DNA from: Microcebus murinus
Taxonomy: Eukaryota; Chordata; Mammalia; Primates; Cheirogaleidae
Assembly (NCBI RefSeq): GCF_040939455.1
Contig: NC_134122.1
Location: 27,993,501-28,057,500, forward strand
Length of the DNA stretch: 64,000 nt
Direction of reading: 5' to 3'
Of the stretch, positions 1-35,499 are shown piece after piece. Each line of letters opens with the position of its first letter. Within the stretch, counting starts at the first letter, position 1. The notes beneath the pieces are model-generated. The model did not search any database. It was not told where the DNA came from and saw only the letters and a list, made by a program, of their open reading frames with translations. The position numbers and the translations under genes were made by a program.

Positions 1-589
1 AGTGACATCTGGGTACCCAGTTCCATCTCTGTGACCTGCAGAAATCCTTGGTCTGGTCTGCAGCCCTCATGAGGCAAAGCTGGGTCAGCCAGCTTGCAAC
101 ACCAAGGCCCAGAGAAAACTTTGGCCCACCTCAGGCCTTGAGCGTGCTCATATTTAACATAGGCTATACTAAGCAGGTGACCAGAGAGGGCTTCCATGGG
201 AGAATGTCTAACATAACCTGAAATGATTCCTTGCCAGTCGACAGTGTTGGGCCATTAAAACAGCAGTAAAATCATTGTTAAAGAGTAATATTTTCCTCTG
301 ACAATTTATTGAAGGGAAGTGGTTATGTTTTTTCTCACCAACATCTATGCTATGACATACTAATTACTGTGCCTAATATTAAATTTTAAATGCAGTCTGT
401 TTCACTCATTCTTGTATGTCCTCCCATCCTCCACCTTCTTCATTCCTACAAAATGAATTCCTCTTTTGTTCTTTCCTTAAGTTTTATGTCTTCCTTTAAA
501 AAATAGACTTAAATGCCCAAAGTATAATAATATTATTTCCCAAATTATCAAAAAGTGAACATCTTCATGGAACCACCATCAGATTTTAC
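1..589 (-). other. Intron 8 of CYP3A paralog A (partial)
   Basis: Single-copy-looking AT-rich sequence downstream of exon 8. I see no exon 9 and no recognisable repeat. Confidence 0.6.
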
Positions 590-23275
<22,686 letters not shown>

Positions 23276-23380
23276 CTCCGCTTTCCTTTTTCAGTTCTCT
23301 CCTCTGAGTTGTTCTCTGAACTGTGTGCTGCTCTTTGGTGGGCTATGCCTGTGGAGCTTCCCTTCCCAGCACAGAGGTGA
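23276..23380 (-). promoter_or_regulatory. CYP3A: CYP3A paralog A 5'UTR and approximate transcription start
   Basis: About 100 nt between the TATA-like box and the ATG aligns with the remembered human CYP3A4 leader (shared GGAAGCTCC, CAAAGAGCA, CAGAGGAGAGA). The start is inferred about 25-30 bp downstream of the TATA-like box, near 23375. The exact base is not visible. Confidence 0.6.
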
Positions 23381-23400
23381 GTCAGTGGGGCTGGCTGAAT

Positions 23401-23409
23401 GTTTATGTG
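23401..23409 (-). promoter_or_regulatory. TATA-like box of CYP3A paralog A
   Basis: Minus-strand CACATAAAC sits where human CYP3A4 has CATATAAAC, preceded in both by CTGCCTCCTT. One T-to-C change weakens the TATA match. An inverted CCAAT (23440-23444) lies about 35 bp further upstream. Confidence 0.65.
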
Positions 23410-23517
23410 CTGGGAAAGGAGGCAGCGCCAGAGCTGCAGCCAATAGCAGGGCCACCTGTGCTCTCTGGAGCCCTCTCCACCTTGGCAGTTGGCAAAGACT
23501 CACAGACACAACCACGT

Positions 23518-23534
23518 TGACCTCCTAGAGTTCA
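23518..23534 (-). promoter_or_regulatory. PXR/CAR-type everted repeat in the CYP3A paralog A proximal promoter
   Basis: The minus strand reads TGAACT CTAGG AGGTCA, two nuclear-receptor half-sites in everted orientation about 250 bp upstream of the ATG. Human CYP3A4 has TGAACT CAAAGG AGGTCA (ER6) at this place, flanked as here by TTTGCCAACT and CAAGGTGGAGA. The spacer here is 5 bp, one base shorter than ER6. Position and half-sites are seen directly; receptor binding is inferred. Confidence 0.7.
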
Positions 23535-23689
23535 TATTCTGTAGGAAACCATAGCAATGCAATCAGTGTTATCACTAAGTCCAAAGGTTATGGGTTCATA
23601 TTATAAACTCAAGTAAATCCATTGACATTAAATCTCCTCTAATCTGCCCTTATTTCCAGGGCTGCCCTCATCTTGAAATACGATGAATC

Positions 23690-24075
23690 CATCCTAAGGA
23701 GCTACAGTTACAGATCTTTACCCACACACTTTCCTCTGCCTACACTGCCCCTGAGGTTCCTGGGAGACTCCTACTCATCCTTCAAACCCCAGAACACAGA
23801 CCCTTCTCTTAGAGTCTTCCCTTCCCAACCTCCCCACACAGCTATCGCCACTTCCTCCTCTGGGCAACTCCTATCCCCGTCATGCAGTTCTGCTATTGTC
23901 CACTCTACTCTCTACCGCCATTGTGGGTTTCCACATCTGCAACGTTTAGCAGATGGTGAGCTTCTCCAGAGCACAGTTAGGACACAATCTGTTATTTTTC
24001 ATAACTATATGCCCAGCCCCTAATAGAGTGCTTCACACACAGTGGGCATCCAAAAAGGCTATTGGAGTTGAGCTG
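23690..24075 (+). mobile_element. L2 relic upstream of CYP3A paralog A
   Basis: CTCATCCTTCAAACCCCAGA, then GAGCTTCTCCAGAGCACAG and CACACACAGTGGGCATCCAA, follow the old L2 3'-end pattern. Similarity is by recollection of the consensus. Confidence 0.5.
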
Positions 24076-27000
24076 GTGAGATGGCTGGGCCACTGTGTGT
24101 CCTTTCCCTCTGACTGTCATAAACCCACCATCTTCCTCAATTATTAATCTTGTAAAAGCACTTGGCTCTGCCTCAGGCCCCATCTCTTCATGTGCAGGCT
24201 GATCAACTGTGGTTCTGTAGGCAAGAGGGTTCCTAAGGGAAGGATAGGGGGTGGACAAGATGAAGTTGATGGCTGCACCCAACAGTATCATTCCTGCTGC
24301 TTCCTATGCACCTGCAGGGGTCTTGCAGTAGACAGCAAGGTAGACATATTCTTGAACAAAAAATGGCCTCCTCTCTCAGGGAAGACTGCAGGTGAGGGAA
24401 CAACGAGTGTGAAAGGAGAGAGGAAGAGAACAGCAGCCTGGATGTCCAGGTGGACTCCAACCACCATAGCCACCAATGAGGGGGCAGAGGTTGCTACAGG
24501 CGCAAACAGCACCCGGGACTCCAGACAGATTATCTGAACCTTGTTATGTGGGCAGTGGTGTTCAAAGCAGGTGCTTTTCTGCATTTTGAGGAGTGGAGGA
24601 TTTTCTAATGAAGAAGAGTACGTCTCAGGAGTTGGTAAGGAGAGGGCTACTATTGTGACAGTTCCTGTCCTCTGGGGGGCTCCCAGATGCATTGCTGATG
24701 GGAGAGGGTTGGACTGAGCATGTGAAAACTACATCAACTCATTATCATCACGTGGATTGCTTGGCCTGAAGAATCATGAATTACATGACAAGTGAAGTCT
24801 CAAAGTTCTTAAAACTCAAAAGAAATAGAAGACAGTTAAGCTAAGCTTGTGCACTTCCTTGTCTTGTTATCCTTTCTCTCAGCCCTACTACAAAATTGTT
24901 ACTCAGCCCTCACCAACTCTTTCCTTCCAGTAGAGGGAAAAAGACTCATAAATGCTCTCGGTGGGAGTGTGCACATGGCATACCTCTGGAACCTAGGGGC
25001 TAATGGAGTCCTACAGAAAGGTAATTAAAAGAAGAGCAGTGCAAAGCCTGAATATCAACAAATGACAGACATGGGAGGCTGGGAGAAAATTCCCAGGACA
25101 AGTAAGATAAAAAGTCCAGAGAATTCTGATAAATTTCTGTCTCTTTTCAGTGGCTCCCGTGGCCTGTGTTAAATAGGATTATGCTGCTATACCTGGTTTA
25201 TAGATGTAGGAACTGAGGCTCAGTGATTGCAAGTGTTTTTCCAGACAGTATTGATCAGAAGAAAATATTGTATATAAAGCTAACACGAAGGGAGGTGAAA
25301 AGTCCTCTGCTGGTCTTGTACGTCAGTATGAAACACCTACTACTCTCTGGTAAGGTTCACTGTGGGCCATCGTGAGACACAGAATGAAACAGCAAATTGT
25401 TCAAGATTCTTGTTCATATCTCCATGGTTATTCCCACCGCAGCTCCCCTCTGGGTCTATCAGAGCAAAGGACTCTATCTCATTCCAGCAGGGAGAAAGAT
25501 GTAAAATCTGACCATAGTAATGGTATTGTTGAGAGTATCTCCCTCTTCATGCTTCCAAACAGAGAGGTCCACATAATACATTCACACTAGGAAAGGTTAT
25601 AGTGTCATTTGATAACTATCAACAACTTAACTGGCTCACCTAAACTGAAATCCCTTCTTATCCTTTTGGAAACAAAACCACTATAAAAACTAATTTGTTC
25701 ATCTTCCTCCAAAACACATGCTTGCCTATGAGTATTTTGTAACTAACCTAAGCCTGACATGACTGTTCATTTCTCCTGTGAACCTTAGGAACTGAATTGA
25801 TTGGTTGGAATCCACACCAACACTATAGACTAGTCATTGGTTGGAACAAAATGTAGCTGGCTCCATGCAACAACCATTGTCAATGGATGTGCTCTGCAAT
25901 GGTCAGCAATAGAAGCTATATTCTTTCTGCTACTTGTTCTAGAGAAGGTAACACTCTCTAACTTGAAGAGATTTGCATAGTGAGAGTCATGTTGAATGAG
26001 TGAAGTAAGACATTGCATGTCAGAAGAACACCCCAACCACCCTGTGTCTGTCATGTGCTCACTCCTCTATCAAAGCATTCGTCATGTACTTTTAAATCTC
26101 TGCTTGAAGTGTACAAAGAGTACAAAGGTGGCTAAGGCCCAGGAATTATTCTGTTTGAAAATAAAGACAAACAAATAATTACCACACAGCCAAGGTTCAG
26201 TAATTATAGATGTATGAGGACACAGTGTCCTCATCAACATTGAGTCTGTTATCTTCTTTCTTGGTGTTGTTATCATTGAATCAAAGTTCAGTCTCAAAAA
26301 ACATACAGAGAAGCATTAGGCTCAGATTATCAGTATCAGTGCACAGGTTGCCCAGAGACTTAGTGATGTCAGAAGCATCATCACTCTGATATTTCTGTCC
26401 TTTAATATTGTTAGCCCAATTGCTGGGAATCCAGTCAAGACTTCCCACTGAGCAAGGAATTGGTTGCTGTATAGGAGGTCAATATTGTTCAGGAACAATT
26501 TGGTAATAGATTCAAATTTCCAGGTCACAGTCTTGAGGGTTTAAACAAATGAACGTAAGATTACTCTCCTGTAACTCACACCCAACTCCCCATTCTACTG
26601 AGCAGGGCCAAACTTGGTTTGACCAAATGTGTGGCATCTAAATTTTGGTAGCTGGAGGAGAGAAGTAGCCAACACTTCTGGCCCTCATTGTTGAGGGTGG
26701 TGGTGAAGACAGTGGCAGGTCCACAGACATTTTCTCTAGGCTTGGGGGAGGTGAGGATCTCACCTGAGTATTATTGTGCATTGGTTGGGGTGTGTGTCTG
26801 CTGTGTTCAGGGCACATGTCAAGCACTAAATATGAAACAGTGAGAACCATCGCTGTCATGAAGCGTATACTATAACATGAGAAAGACAAACTGGAAAAAT
26901 AAATACAAATAATTATTGGATTGAAAATTGGGGTAATATCAATGAATTAAGAGCATCTTTTACTTAAGCTTCCAGCAGCATTGAGCAGTTAATCTTTCTT

Positions 27001-29271
27001 TCTTTCCTTAAACACTATCCTCCTTGGAAAGATATAAAGACAACAGAATTGACAGGACTTGGAGGATGGGAAGTGTGAGACCTTGGGCTTCCCTGGGCCT
27101 GTTTCATCATCTGTTCATGAAGAAAACTGACCAGACTTGACCCAAGAGTACCAAGGACTTCCTCATCCCAATGAGAAGACCCCTGCAGGACTGCACGCCT
27201 CTCTGGACTCTGGGTTCCTGTATCATTTTCTGCCACATCCATCCCCTTTATTCTCCTTCACATGTTGATATCATTTAGGGTCCCCCAGGTCTTCTAGCCC
27301 AGTTTAAGAGCAAGAGCTCCTCTGGTCAAGAAGCAGAACAAAGATGGAACAGGATGAACCTAGGAGATGACAACTGCCCATTTAAGGCAGTAGTTCTAAC
27401 TTCTGGAGTGGTTTTTCAGCTGGGACTACTAAAACTATTCTCACATGCAAACTGCCACTAACACCCTCACACTTGCTTACACATAGGCCTTAGCTCAGTT
27501 AGCAATAGCTTATATGTGTTACTCTAAGTGCTTTCCCTGCATTAACTTACTTAGTCTGTCCAACAACACTGTGACATTGATATTGTTACAAACGCTATTC
27601 TACAGATGAGCAAACTAAACCACAGAGAGGTTAACTGAGATCCAACATTATATCTGTAATTACTAGCAGAGCCAGGATGGAAGTTTACGTCCTCTAGCTT
27701 TAGAGCCCAAAGTCTTACTCTTCAGCACAGGGTCAGCCTTGCCCAAGGCCACACAGAATTCCTGGGGGAGCAGCACTGCAGCCTAGGCCTTCTGAATGGG
27801 GGTGCCCAGAGCTCTGCCCCCTGCACAGGGACCTGGTCAGAAAATCCACTGATCAGTGTTGGGTCATACAGAGGACGTCATTTCTCTGCTCTGGATGCTG
27901 GGGTACAAGCACTTCACTGAAATTTATGGCAAAGAAAAGAGGTGGAGGAGGGAGAGGACTTAATCACAACTGCTCACTTTCTACTCCATCCTAGAGCATC
28001 TATTTCCTGAATGAAATGATCACTAACATTTCCATGGCACCTCACAGTTCCTAAAGTTCTTCCCATCATTGATCCTCATGACAACTCTGTGAGATAAGTC
28101 GTGCTGGGATGATTTCCATTCCCAATTTATAGATGTGGAAGCAGACACATGGAGATGAGACTCGCTCACATGATTAAACCACCAAGCCAGGGCAGGGAGG
28201 CAGATCTTATGATTCCAGATTGTGCCAGTGGCAGGCTTGGTAGGATTTCAAGGGGCCTCCTGAAATAACTTGGCAGATTGTGTCAGCCTCACCTAATGTA
28301 AATATTTCCTCCACCCCTCCCAGCACATTGCCAATGTAATTAGAAATGCTACAAGACTTGTTGTGACTACAAGCATGACATGCACGTTCTTCTACACATT
28401 ATATAATGTGTATTTTCTGAACTCATGGTTTCAGCAGAAAGTAGGATGTTGCAAATAGTTCTGACATGTTGCAATCAAAATCATTCAGGTTTCTCAGAAA
28501 GGAGAAAGTAAAAGGTCATGAAATGAATCAGCGAAACAGAAATCTGAAAATTTCGATCAAACTTTAGAAGACCATGTGGAAGGAAATTCATGACACAGGA
28601 AATTAATGCAGGAAAAGACAAGGATGAAGATGGATCTGTTACAAAATGAGAACAAAGCCTGCACCATCTTATTCTCATTGTTGCAGTAATAGCCTAACTT
28701 GTTTTGCCTGAATTTGGGCAGAAGTATTGCAGAGAATACACTCCTCAGTCACCAAAGCCTCAGACTACATGGATATTATGACATTCCTGCTTTGCAGAAA
28801 TTCCTCCAACTGCTCCTGTCACCTGTGGAATAGTATGTAAACACCTTTGGGTAGCAGGACAAGACTCTCTTCATCTGACCTCAGCTGGCTACTTCAGTCT
28901 TGACTCAGTCTAGTTCTTCACATGTGCATAATGTTTTAAGCAAATTATATGATTGTCTACTCCCTAAGACCCCCAAATGTGACATGTCTGTGTCTCCTTG
29001 TATCTTCTCGGGCTGTTCTTCAGATCCCAAACAAAATAGTGGTAAACCAAACACAGCCATGATGAAAAGATGATGTGCCATGACCAAGTGGAATGTTACC
29101 CTGGGACTCTAAGGTAGTTAACAGAGAAAAAAGGTAAATACCAATATTTCATCAGCAGATTAAAGGAGAAAGGTAATATCAGCCTCTCAATACTTTTAGG
29201 GGAAGCATTTGGTAATATTCATCTCCTATTATCGATATAAGAATATAAGAAATCTTAAATTACTAATAACA
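24076..29271. other. Intergenic region with scattered MIR relics
   Basis: No gene recognised on either strand; open frames are short and repeat-free but lack protein hallmarks. MIR-like cores (GATGAG, AACTAAACCACAGAGAGG and similar) are seen near 25165-25240, 27500-27720 and 28015-28230. The rest looks unique. Confidence 0.5.
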
Positions 29272-29610
29272 GGCCAGTCACGATGGCTCAGGCCTGTAAT
29301 CCTAGCTCTCTGGGAGGCGGAGGTGGGTGGATTGCTCAAGGTCAGGAGTTCAAAACCAGCTCTGAGCAAGAGCAAGACCCCGTCTCTATTAAAAATAGAA
29401 AGAAATTAATTAGCCAACTAAAAATATATAGAAAAAACTAGCCAGGTATGGTAGCGCATGCCTGTAGTCCTAGCTACTCAGGAGGCTGAAGCAGCAGGAT
29501 TGGTTGAGCTCAGGAGTTTGAGGTTGCTGTGAGCTAGGCTGACGCCACAACACTCTAACCAGGAAAACAGAGTAAGAGTTTTTCTGAAACTCTTTCTCAA
29601 AAAAAAAAAA
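29272..29610 (+). mobile_element. Alu (sense), intergenic
   Basis: GGCCAGTCACGATGGCTCAG start, strepsirrhine linker and GCTGACGCCACAACACTC near the 3' end. AAATTACTAA on both sides is the likely target-site duplication. Confidence 0.93.
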
Positions 29611-29705
29611 ATTACTAAAACAGGACATTTTCTTAATCTGGTAAATGTATCAAAATAATTAAAAATTTATCCTTAATAGTTTTAAATCATTATCCTCTAT
29701 ACTTT

Positions 29706-29995
29706 TCTTTTTTGAGACAGGATCTCACTCTGTTGCCTGGGCTAGAGTGCAGTTGCATCATTATAGCTCACTGCAAACTCAAATTCCTGGGCTCAAGTGA
29801 TCATTCTGCCTCAGCCTCCCGAGAAGCCTGGATTACAGGTGGGACTAGCATAGCTGGATGATTTTTGTATTTTTTGTAAAGATAGGGTCTTGCTATGTTG
29901 CTCAAGGTGGTCTCAAACTCTTGGCCTTAAGCAATCTTTCTGCCTCGGCCTCCCAAAATGCTGGGATAACAAACATGAGCAACTGTGTCCCGCAG
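29706..29995 (-). mobile_element. Alu (antisense), intergenic
   Basis: TTTTTTGAGACAGGATCTCA at the left and AACATGAGCAACTGTGTCCC at the right. TATACTTTT/TATACCTTTT flank it. It faces the Alu at 29272, about 95 bp away, in opposite orientation. Confidence 0.9.
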
Positions 29996-30144
29996 TGTAT
30001 ACCTTTTTAATGTCGGCAATGTATGAATATCACCTTTCCAAAAATAGTAACTTTTTTAAATGAATAAAATTCCATCTATTAATTTAATTTTTGCTGCAAA
30101 TTACAAAAATGCCATTAATTATTTTTGTCACAAATCTAGTGACA

Positions 30145-30179
30145 CTGTTCACTTGGGGTGATTCACCCCAAGTGAACAG
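30145..30179. repeat. 35-bp perfect palindrome (17-bp arms, 1-nt centre)
   Basis: Left arm CTGTTCACTTGGGGTGA (30145-30161), one T, then its exact reverse complement (30163-30179). Flanks do not extend the match. Confidence 0.97.
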
Positions 30180-31100
30180 ATGGCAAGGTTTATAATCACT
30201 GAAAAAATTAGAGATTTCCTCTTTGTGAGACTGCTTAAACTCACCTGATTCCAAGGGGGGCGGGAGGAGAAGGCCAGGAGGTTTGTTCAGCTGAGCTCAC
30301 CTCTGTCCAAAAGCTGGAGTTTTTGACCTGTAGTTGGGACATGGAGTCTTTTGATGATCAGAGGAAAGTAATGAACCCTCTCATCAGGAAATAAACAAGC
30401 ACTCAGCATTTTTTAATGCAATTTCATGAAAACTTGTCATTATGGCACCTGCCAAGCCCCATGACTTTCTCAAGGAGCCAGGCCCAGCCAAGCTCAGCCC
30501 ACCTCTGCCCTAATCTGATCTGTTCCATGGTTATCCCCAGAACCATGGGGCCCTCCCTGAAGTATGCATTGGTTTTCCCTGTGCCCAGTCCTATGATGCA
30601 TCGCAGGGGTAAGAACCACGCAGCAAAGTGTGAACAAGACTGTCAGAGACGGAGTCATAACCTGAGACCCTTAGGTGGGGTTCTCTACTGCAAGGAGATG
30701 ACTGGAAAGATCTGGGGAGTTAGGGAAGGTAGAGATAAGGGAATGCAGTGCCTTCTGTGGTGGGGGTATCCAAATGAGTCATACTCAGCTTGCAGAGCCA
30801 TGCACAAAGGAGTGCCTGGACAGAAGGGAAGGAGAGAAGCATTTCAGGCTGTGAGAATGGCCCAGCTTAACCACCACTATCATTGTTCAATATGTCATTT
30901 CTTGGTTGCAAAGTACAGTGTCTGAAGTGAAGCGGTTTTAATTACCCTTTATTAAGTAGTAATCCAGTTACGGATCATGCTATGGACCTTGTACTCCTGG
31001 AGTCAGCAGGAGGCTTATGCCGGACGGGGCCCTTGATAAAGTGACTGGGCTTGGCAGGACCCATGGGGACATGTCCCATGCTTTCAGCAAATATTTCTCA
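30180..31100. other. Intergenic, no gene recognised
   Basis: Contains one plus-strand open frame of 169 codons (30416-30925) without recognisable domain. I see nothing else in this stretch. Confidence 0.5.
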
Positions 31101-31104
31101 GTGT

Positions 31105-31830
31105 CTAGAAATGCATATTGGTAAAATTTATATAACATAAATTAACTATGTTAAAGAGGACATATCAGTGGGGTTTAGTACATTCACAGTGTCATGCAGT
31201 CATTGCCTCTATCTAGTTCCAAAACATTCCATTGCTCCAAAATTAAATCCTGTACCCATTTAGAAGTTTCTTCCCACTCTCCACTATGCCCAGCTCCTGG
31301 CAACCAACACTGTGTGTTCAGTCCCAGTAGGTTTGCCAATCTAGATATTTCATATAATACCTATGATGAAGTTTGGTGTTTGGCTTCTTTCACTTAGCAT
31401 AATGTTTTCAGGACTTATCCATTTTATAACATGTGTCATTACTCCATCCCTTTTATAGCCAAATAATATTCCATTGTGTGGATAGACCACAACGTGTTTA
31501 CCCACCTATCTGTTGATGAGCACTTTGGTTGCTGCTTACAGCTTTTGCCTATTGTGAATTGTGCTGTTATGAACATGTGAGCACATGTGTTTGTTGAAGT
31601 AATTGTTTTCAATTCCTTTAGGTATATAGTTAGGAGTGGAATTGCTGGGTAATATGGTAATTTAATGTTTAACATTTTCACAATCCCCCAAACTGTTTCC
31701 CATGGTGGCTGCACCATATTATATCCTCACTAGCAATGTGTGAAGAATCCAATTTCTGTACATGTTTTTCAAAACTTGTTGTTTTCCTTTTTTTTTTTTT
31801 TTAAATATGGTATCCTAGTGGGTGTAAAAT
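31105..31830 (-). mobile_element. Old L1 3' end (antisense)
   Basis: The minus strand encodes L1 ORF2 C-terminal text (TVWGIVKMLN, CAHMFITAQFTIG, TLWSIHTMEYY), with decayed flanking sequence. Confidence 0.8.
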
Positions 31831-33555
31831 GGGAAAATTTTCTGTGATTTCTGACTTGCTAAAAAACTGTGTGATCAGGTCAGAGACAGAGGGTGGCAGA
31901 AAAGGCTGTGGTGTGGACCTGAACCAGGTGGTCTGTGGGCTTTCTCTGGACTCCAGGGACAGCTCTTCTGTCTGCTCTGTGGACAGCTGGCAGGTTGGGA
32001 TCCTGAAAACATGACTGATGTGCAGGCCCTGTGTGAGCTATTTAAGGTTGCTCAACCTCAGTTGCCTAAAGTATAAAGTGAGTGTTAGTACCTGCTGACT
32101 TTCTTCAGGTGGTTAAAAAAAATAAATAAATAAATAAAGTGAGTGTTAATGATCGTGTTTCTATCCCAAAGGAGCCCAGCCCAGCCCAGACCCTGGCCTG
32201 TGGCCTGCAGGGGGCTTCAGATCTAGATCTGTGAGTGTGGCTTGTTTCGGCCCTGGGCAGAAGGAACAGGGCACATAACCAAGGCTGGTACTGGCCCCTT
32301 GGCTGTCCTACCATACATGTTGTCTCAATATGAATAAAGTTCAACTCATGGCTAAGAGAAGACAAGAGTTATAGAGTAACTCCAAAGTACATTGTATGTT
32401 TTCTTTTATCAAGAAAGGGAGATAAGAGTTCATATTTTACTGAAAAAATGACAGGTTGGGACTTTGCTGAGGGTGGATTGTTGAACTCTTTCCTTCTCAT
32501 CACACATGCTTGAAGAGTTCTCATACTGACTGTTGTGTGAAGAAGCACACATGTCATAAATGTCCTGGGACTTAATTTTCTAGATATAATTGGGGCTGGC
32601 TGTGGCTGCTCAGCTGTGTGGGTGCAGGTTTGGAGTGAGAATACCCAGCCCCCCTATTTCACCCCCTCAGGGTCTGGAAGCCCCCACCAGTTGAAAGTCC
32701 TTCCACTCCCCTGCCCTCATCTAGGGAAAAGATTGTCTCTACACACTTCCCCAAACTGAGCACTCTGTAAGCAAGAAAAAGACAAATCCCAAAGGAGTCA
32801 TAGAAAGGAGCAGGGGAAGCTCATTCCTTCTGCACATACGCAGTGTATTTATAAAACTGGTCGAGATTTCAGCTGAGCAGAGTGAGTTATTCCACTTAAG
32901 CACAAAGTCATCAAAAATCACAGTAGTCAAGATCAATTATATTCAAAGGCAAAATTATAAAAATCTCCATATTAATGCAAAAATCCATGATGAACTAAAT
33001 GTCAAAATTTTAAATAAGGATGGATGCATAGGTTATTTTTGTTTACACATCAGGTTTGTACAAGTCGGAACATGTGTGCACGCAAGACATGCAGTGTTTG
33101 GTGGTGAAGAGTCCTCATCCTGTCACTTGTACTGAAATGCATCGTATGGGCTGGTGATGGATAGAGGGGTGGAGAGATGGGTGACAAAGCAAGGAAAGCA
33201 AAATACTAAGTGACGGCTTTGTGGCTGTTAACAATTCTTTCCATTGCTCTCCTCTCATTGTGTATTGTAAAACTGTGATTATAAAATTTTGGAAGACACA
33301 ATTAGCAATATCTTTAAGAGTTTAAATGCCTTCGAAATATCACCCGCTCCTCCGCCCCATTACCCCTGCCCTGGTCAGATCCTCACCAGCTCCGTGGCCA
33401 TCACCTTGGCCCAAGCAGTATCATCTTTTCTCCAATGCCAGGATCGCATGCGCCCCACCTCCCACTTCCACTGTTGCCCCTCCCAGACAATCTAAAGACC
33501 CTCCAGAGGGTTCTCGAGGTACTTAATAAATGTGAGACTCTTGCATTGGCCCTGA
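31831..33555. other. Intergenic, no gene recognised
   Basis: Only a short (AAAT)n run near 32118 stands out. Confidence 0.5.
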
Positions 33556-33559
33556 GGTT

Positions 33560-34030
33560 CCTGCCCCTGCCAGCCTCTTCTCCTTTCATTACCTCACCTC
33601 ACTCACCACCTTCTAGGCACACAGGCCTCCTGTCATTCAGCAAACAAAGCCAGGCCCTTTCTTGCCACAGGACCTTTGCACTTGCTCTTCCAGCCAACTG
33701 GGAGGCTCTTCTGGTTGTTCATGAGATAAGCACTAATTTTTCCTGTCTCTGCTTAAAATACCAACTCCTCAGGGAGTCCTTCCTTGACCCTCTGAGCTAA
33801 CCAGATTCCCATTACTTTGGATCTCTGCACCACATTCATTTCCTTCTTGGCACTTAAACAATATGTGATTGCTGGATTCCTCTGCCTTCTTGTTGGATAT
33901 TTCTCTCCTCACTATGAAGTGAGCCCCTCAAGGGCAGGAACCCCCAAATGTCTAGGTTACCTCCATATCCTTCACACAAAGACAGTGCCTGGCACACAGG
34001 GGTTCAACAGTTATTGATGCAATTAATCAA
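33560..34030 (+). mobile_element. L2-like relic
   Basis: GGGAGTCCTTCCTTGACCCTCT, then TGAGCCCCTCAAGGGCAGGAA and GACAGTGCCTGGCACACAG, follow the L2 3'-end order. Confidence 0.6.
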
Positions 34031-34439
34031 AGACTTGGAATGCTACGGAACATACGCATGATATTCCAGGTGGCTCCAGTCTCCTTTCACAGGCTCTATT
34101 GCCTCTGAGAGTAGCTGATCCCCAGCATGGCCTGTTCTCCTGCAAGGGCATTTCCTCTCTTCTCTCTGAAGGAGTGGGCTGTTCAGCTTCCCTTAGGTCT
34201 GATGTCTCTGCAAGAAATGGATTACTTTTCTGCTGATTCAGCACCTATCACACCTATAGGAGGGCAGCCTAATAGAAGGTGAAAAGTTTGGAGCATTTAG
34301 GCACAGAGCCACCTGGCCCATAGCTGATCTAAACTTCCTATGTGGAAAGCCACTCTAGTAACCCTCCCTGGGAATTCAGGAATAATTCAGCAGCAACAAA
34401 ACACGCCTTGGCCAGCATGTGTCCTACACAGTAGAAATT

Positions 34440-34640
34440 ATTCAGAATGTCTTCTGTTTTTCATTAATTGAATCCCCAAATGATTCTATGAGGTAGATAT
34501 TATTGGTATCTTTATTTTACAGAAGAGGAAACTAAATCACAGAGGAATGAAGTTACTTCTCCATGTCCTAGAGCTGATCCATTGGGAGTGTGATTCAGAC
34601 CCAGGTCATTGGACTCCAGAGTTGTTCCAGACCCCATGGC
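34440..34640. mobile_element. MIR relic
   Basis: CTATGAGGTAGATATTATTG, then TTTTACAGAAGAGGAAACTA and ATCACAGAGGAATGAAGT, match the MIR core pattern. Confidence 0.7.
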
Positions 34641-35499
34641 TATCTTTATAAAGATGGTCTTTCGGGAAATATTGGCAATTTTTTGTGTGCAAAAATCCAC
34701 ACACAAGTCTGTGTCCTCTACTCACCTTCACTTGTTGACAAAAACCTGTTGAAATAAAGTCCATGGCCTTTTGAATCCTTGATCATGGGCTGTCCTTTCC
34801 TGAGTCCATCCTAGACTCCCATTCAGATTTCTTTTCCTTGCCCAGGTAAAGCTAGCCCCGCGCTGTTCAAACAATGGCCACTAGCTATTGAGCCCTTGGA
34901 ATGTAGCCACTCCAGATGGACATTTGCTATAAAGTTTTATATGAATTTCTGGTAGAGATAAGTCTTCAGAGAGCCATAGACGTTATGGGAGAGACTTGCT
35001 TGTCATCTCAGGAAGAGCCAATTTGTGGAAAAGAGATAAGAAAAATAGAGGAACTGCAGGTTAGGAAAACAGTATAATTCACTAGTCACAGAAGCAAAAC
35101 AAGAGAAGAAGAGGGAAGGCAGGGGATGGGAAACACCCTGGAGGGCATGGATGGGTGGAGCATTAGAGAAAGGTAGATGCCACACACTGTACAAGCTTCT
35201 CTCAACTATCTGCTCTTACTCAACCCTGCCTTGAGAACTTTCAGGTAGAATAATCATACGAAAAATAGTCTTTGCTCATAAGAACTCAAAATCTAATTAA
35301 AACATAAATTAACTTAAAAATTTCACATCTGTTCATTGTCCAGATTCCTTCATCAAAAAGTGTTGATGCTCTGACTCAGGTGGGGTAAAGGCAATATATA
35401 TAAACATTCTTACCCAGTAATAGGCTGAAATAAAAAAAAGTGCTCATGAACACTTGTTTTTTTTTTTTTTAAAGAAGTGCTTGTTCTTTGAATTCTCTG

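Noticed and set aside
1..589. Exon 9 of CYP3A paralog A
   Set aside because: No match to the expected 67-nt exon in either the sequence or its reverse complement.
30416..30925. 169-codon plus-strand open frame as a possible gene
   Set aside because: No recognisable domain, no splice context, ordinary intergenic composition; length is possible by chance.
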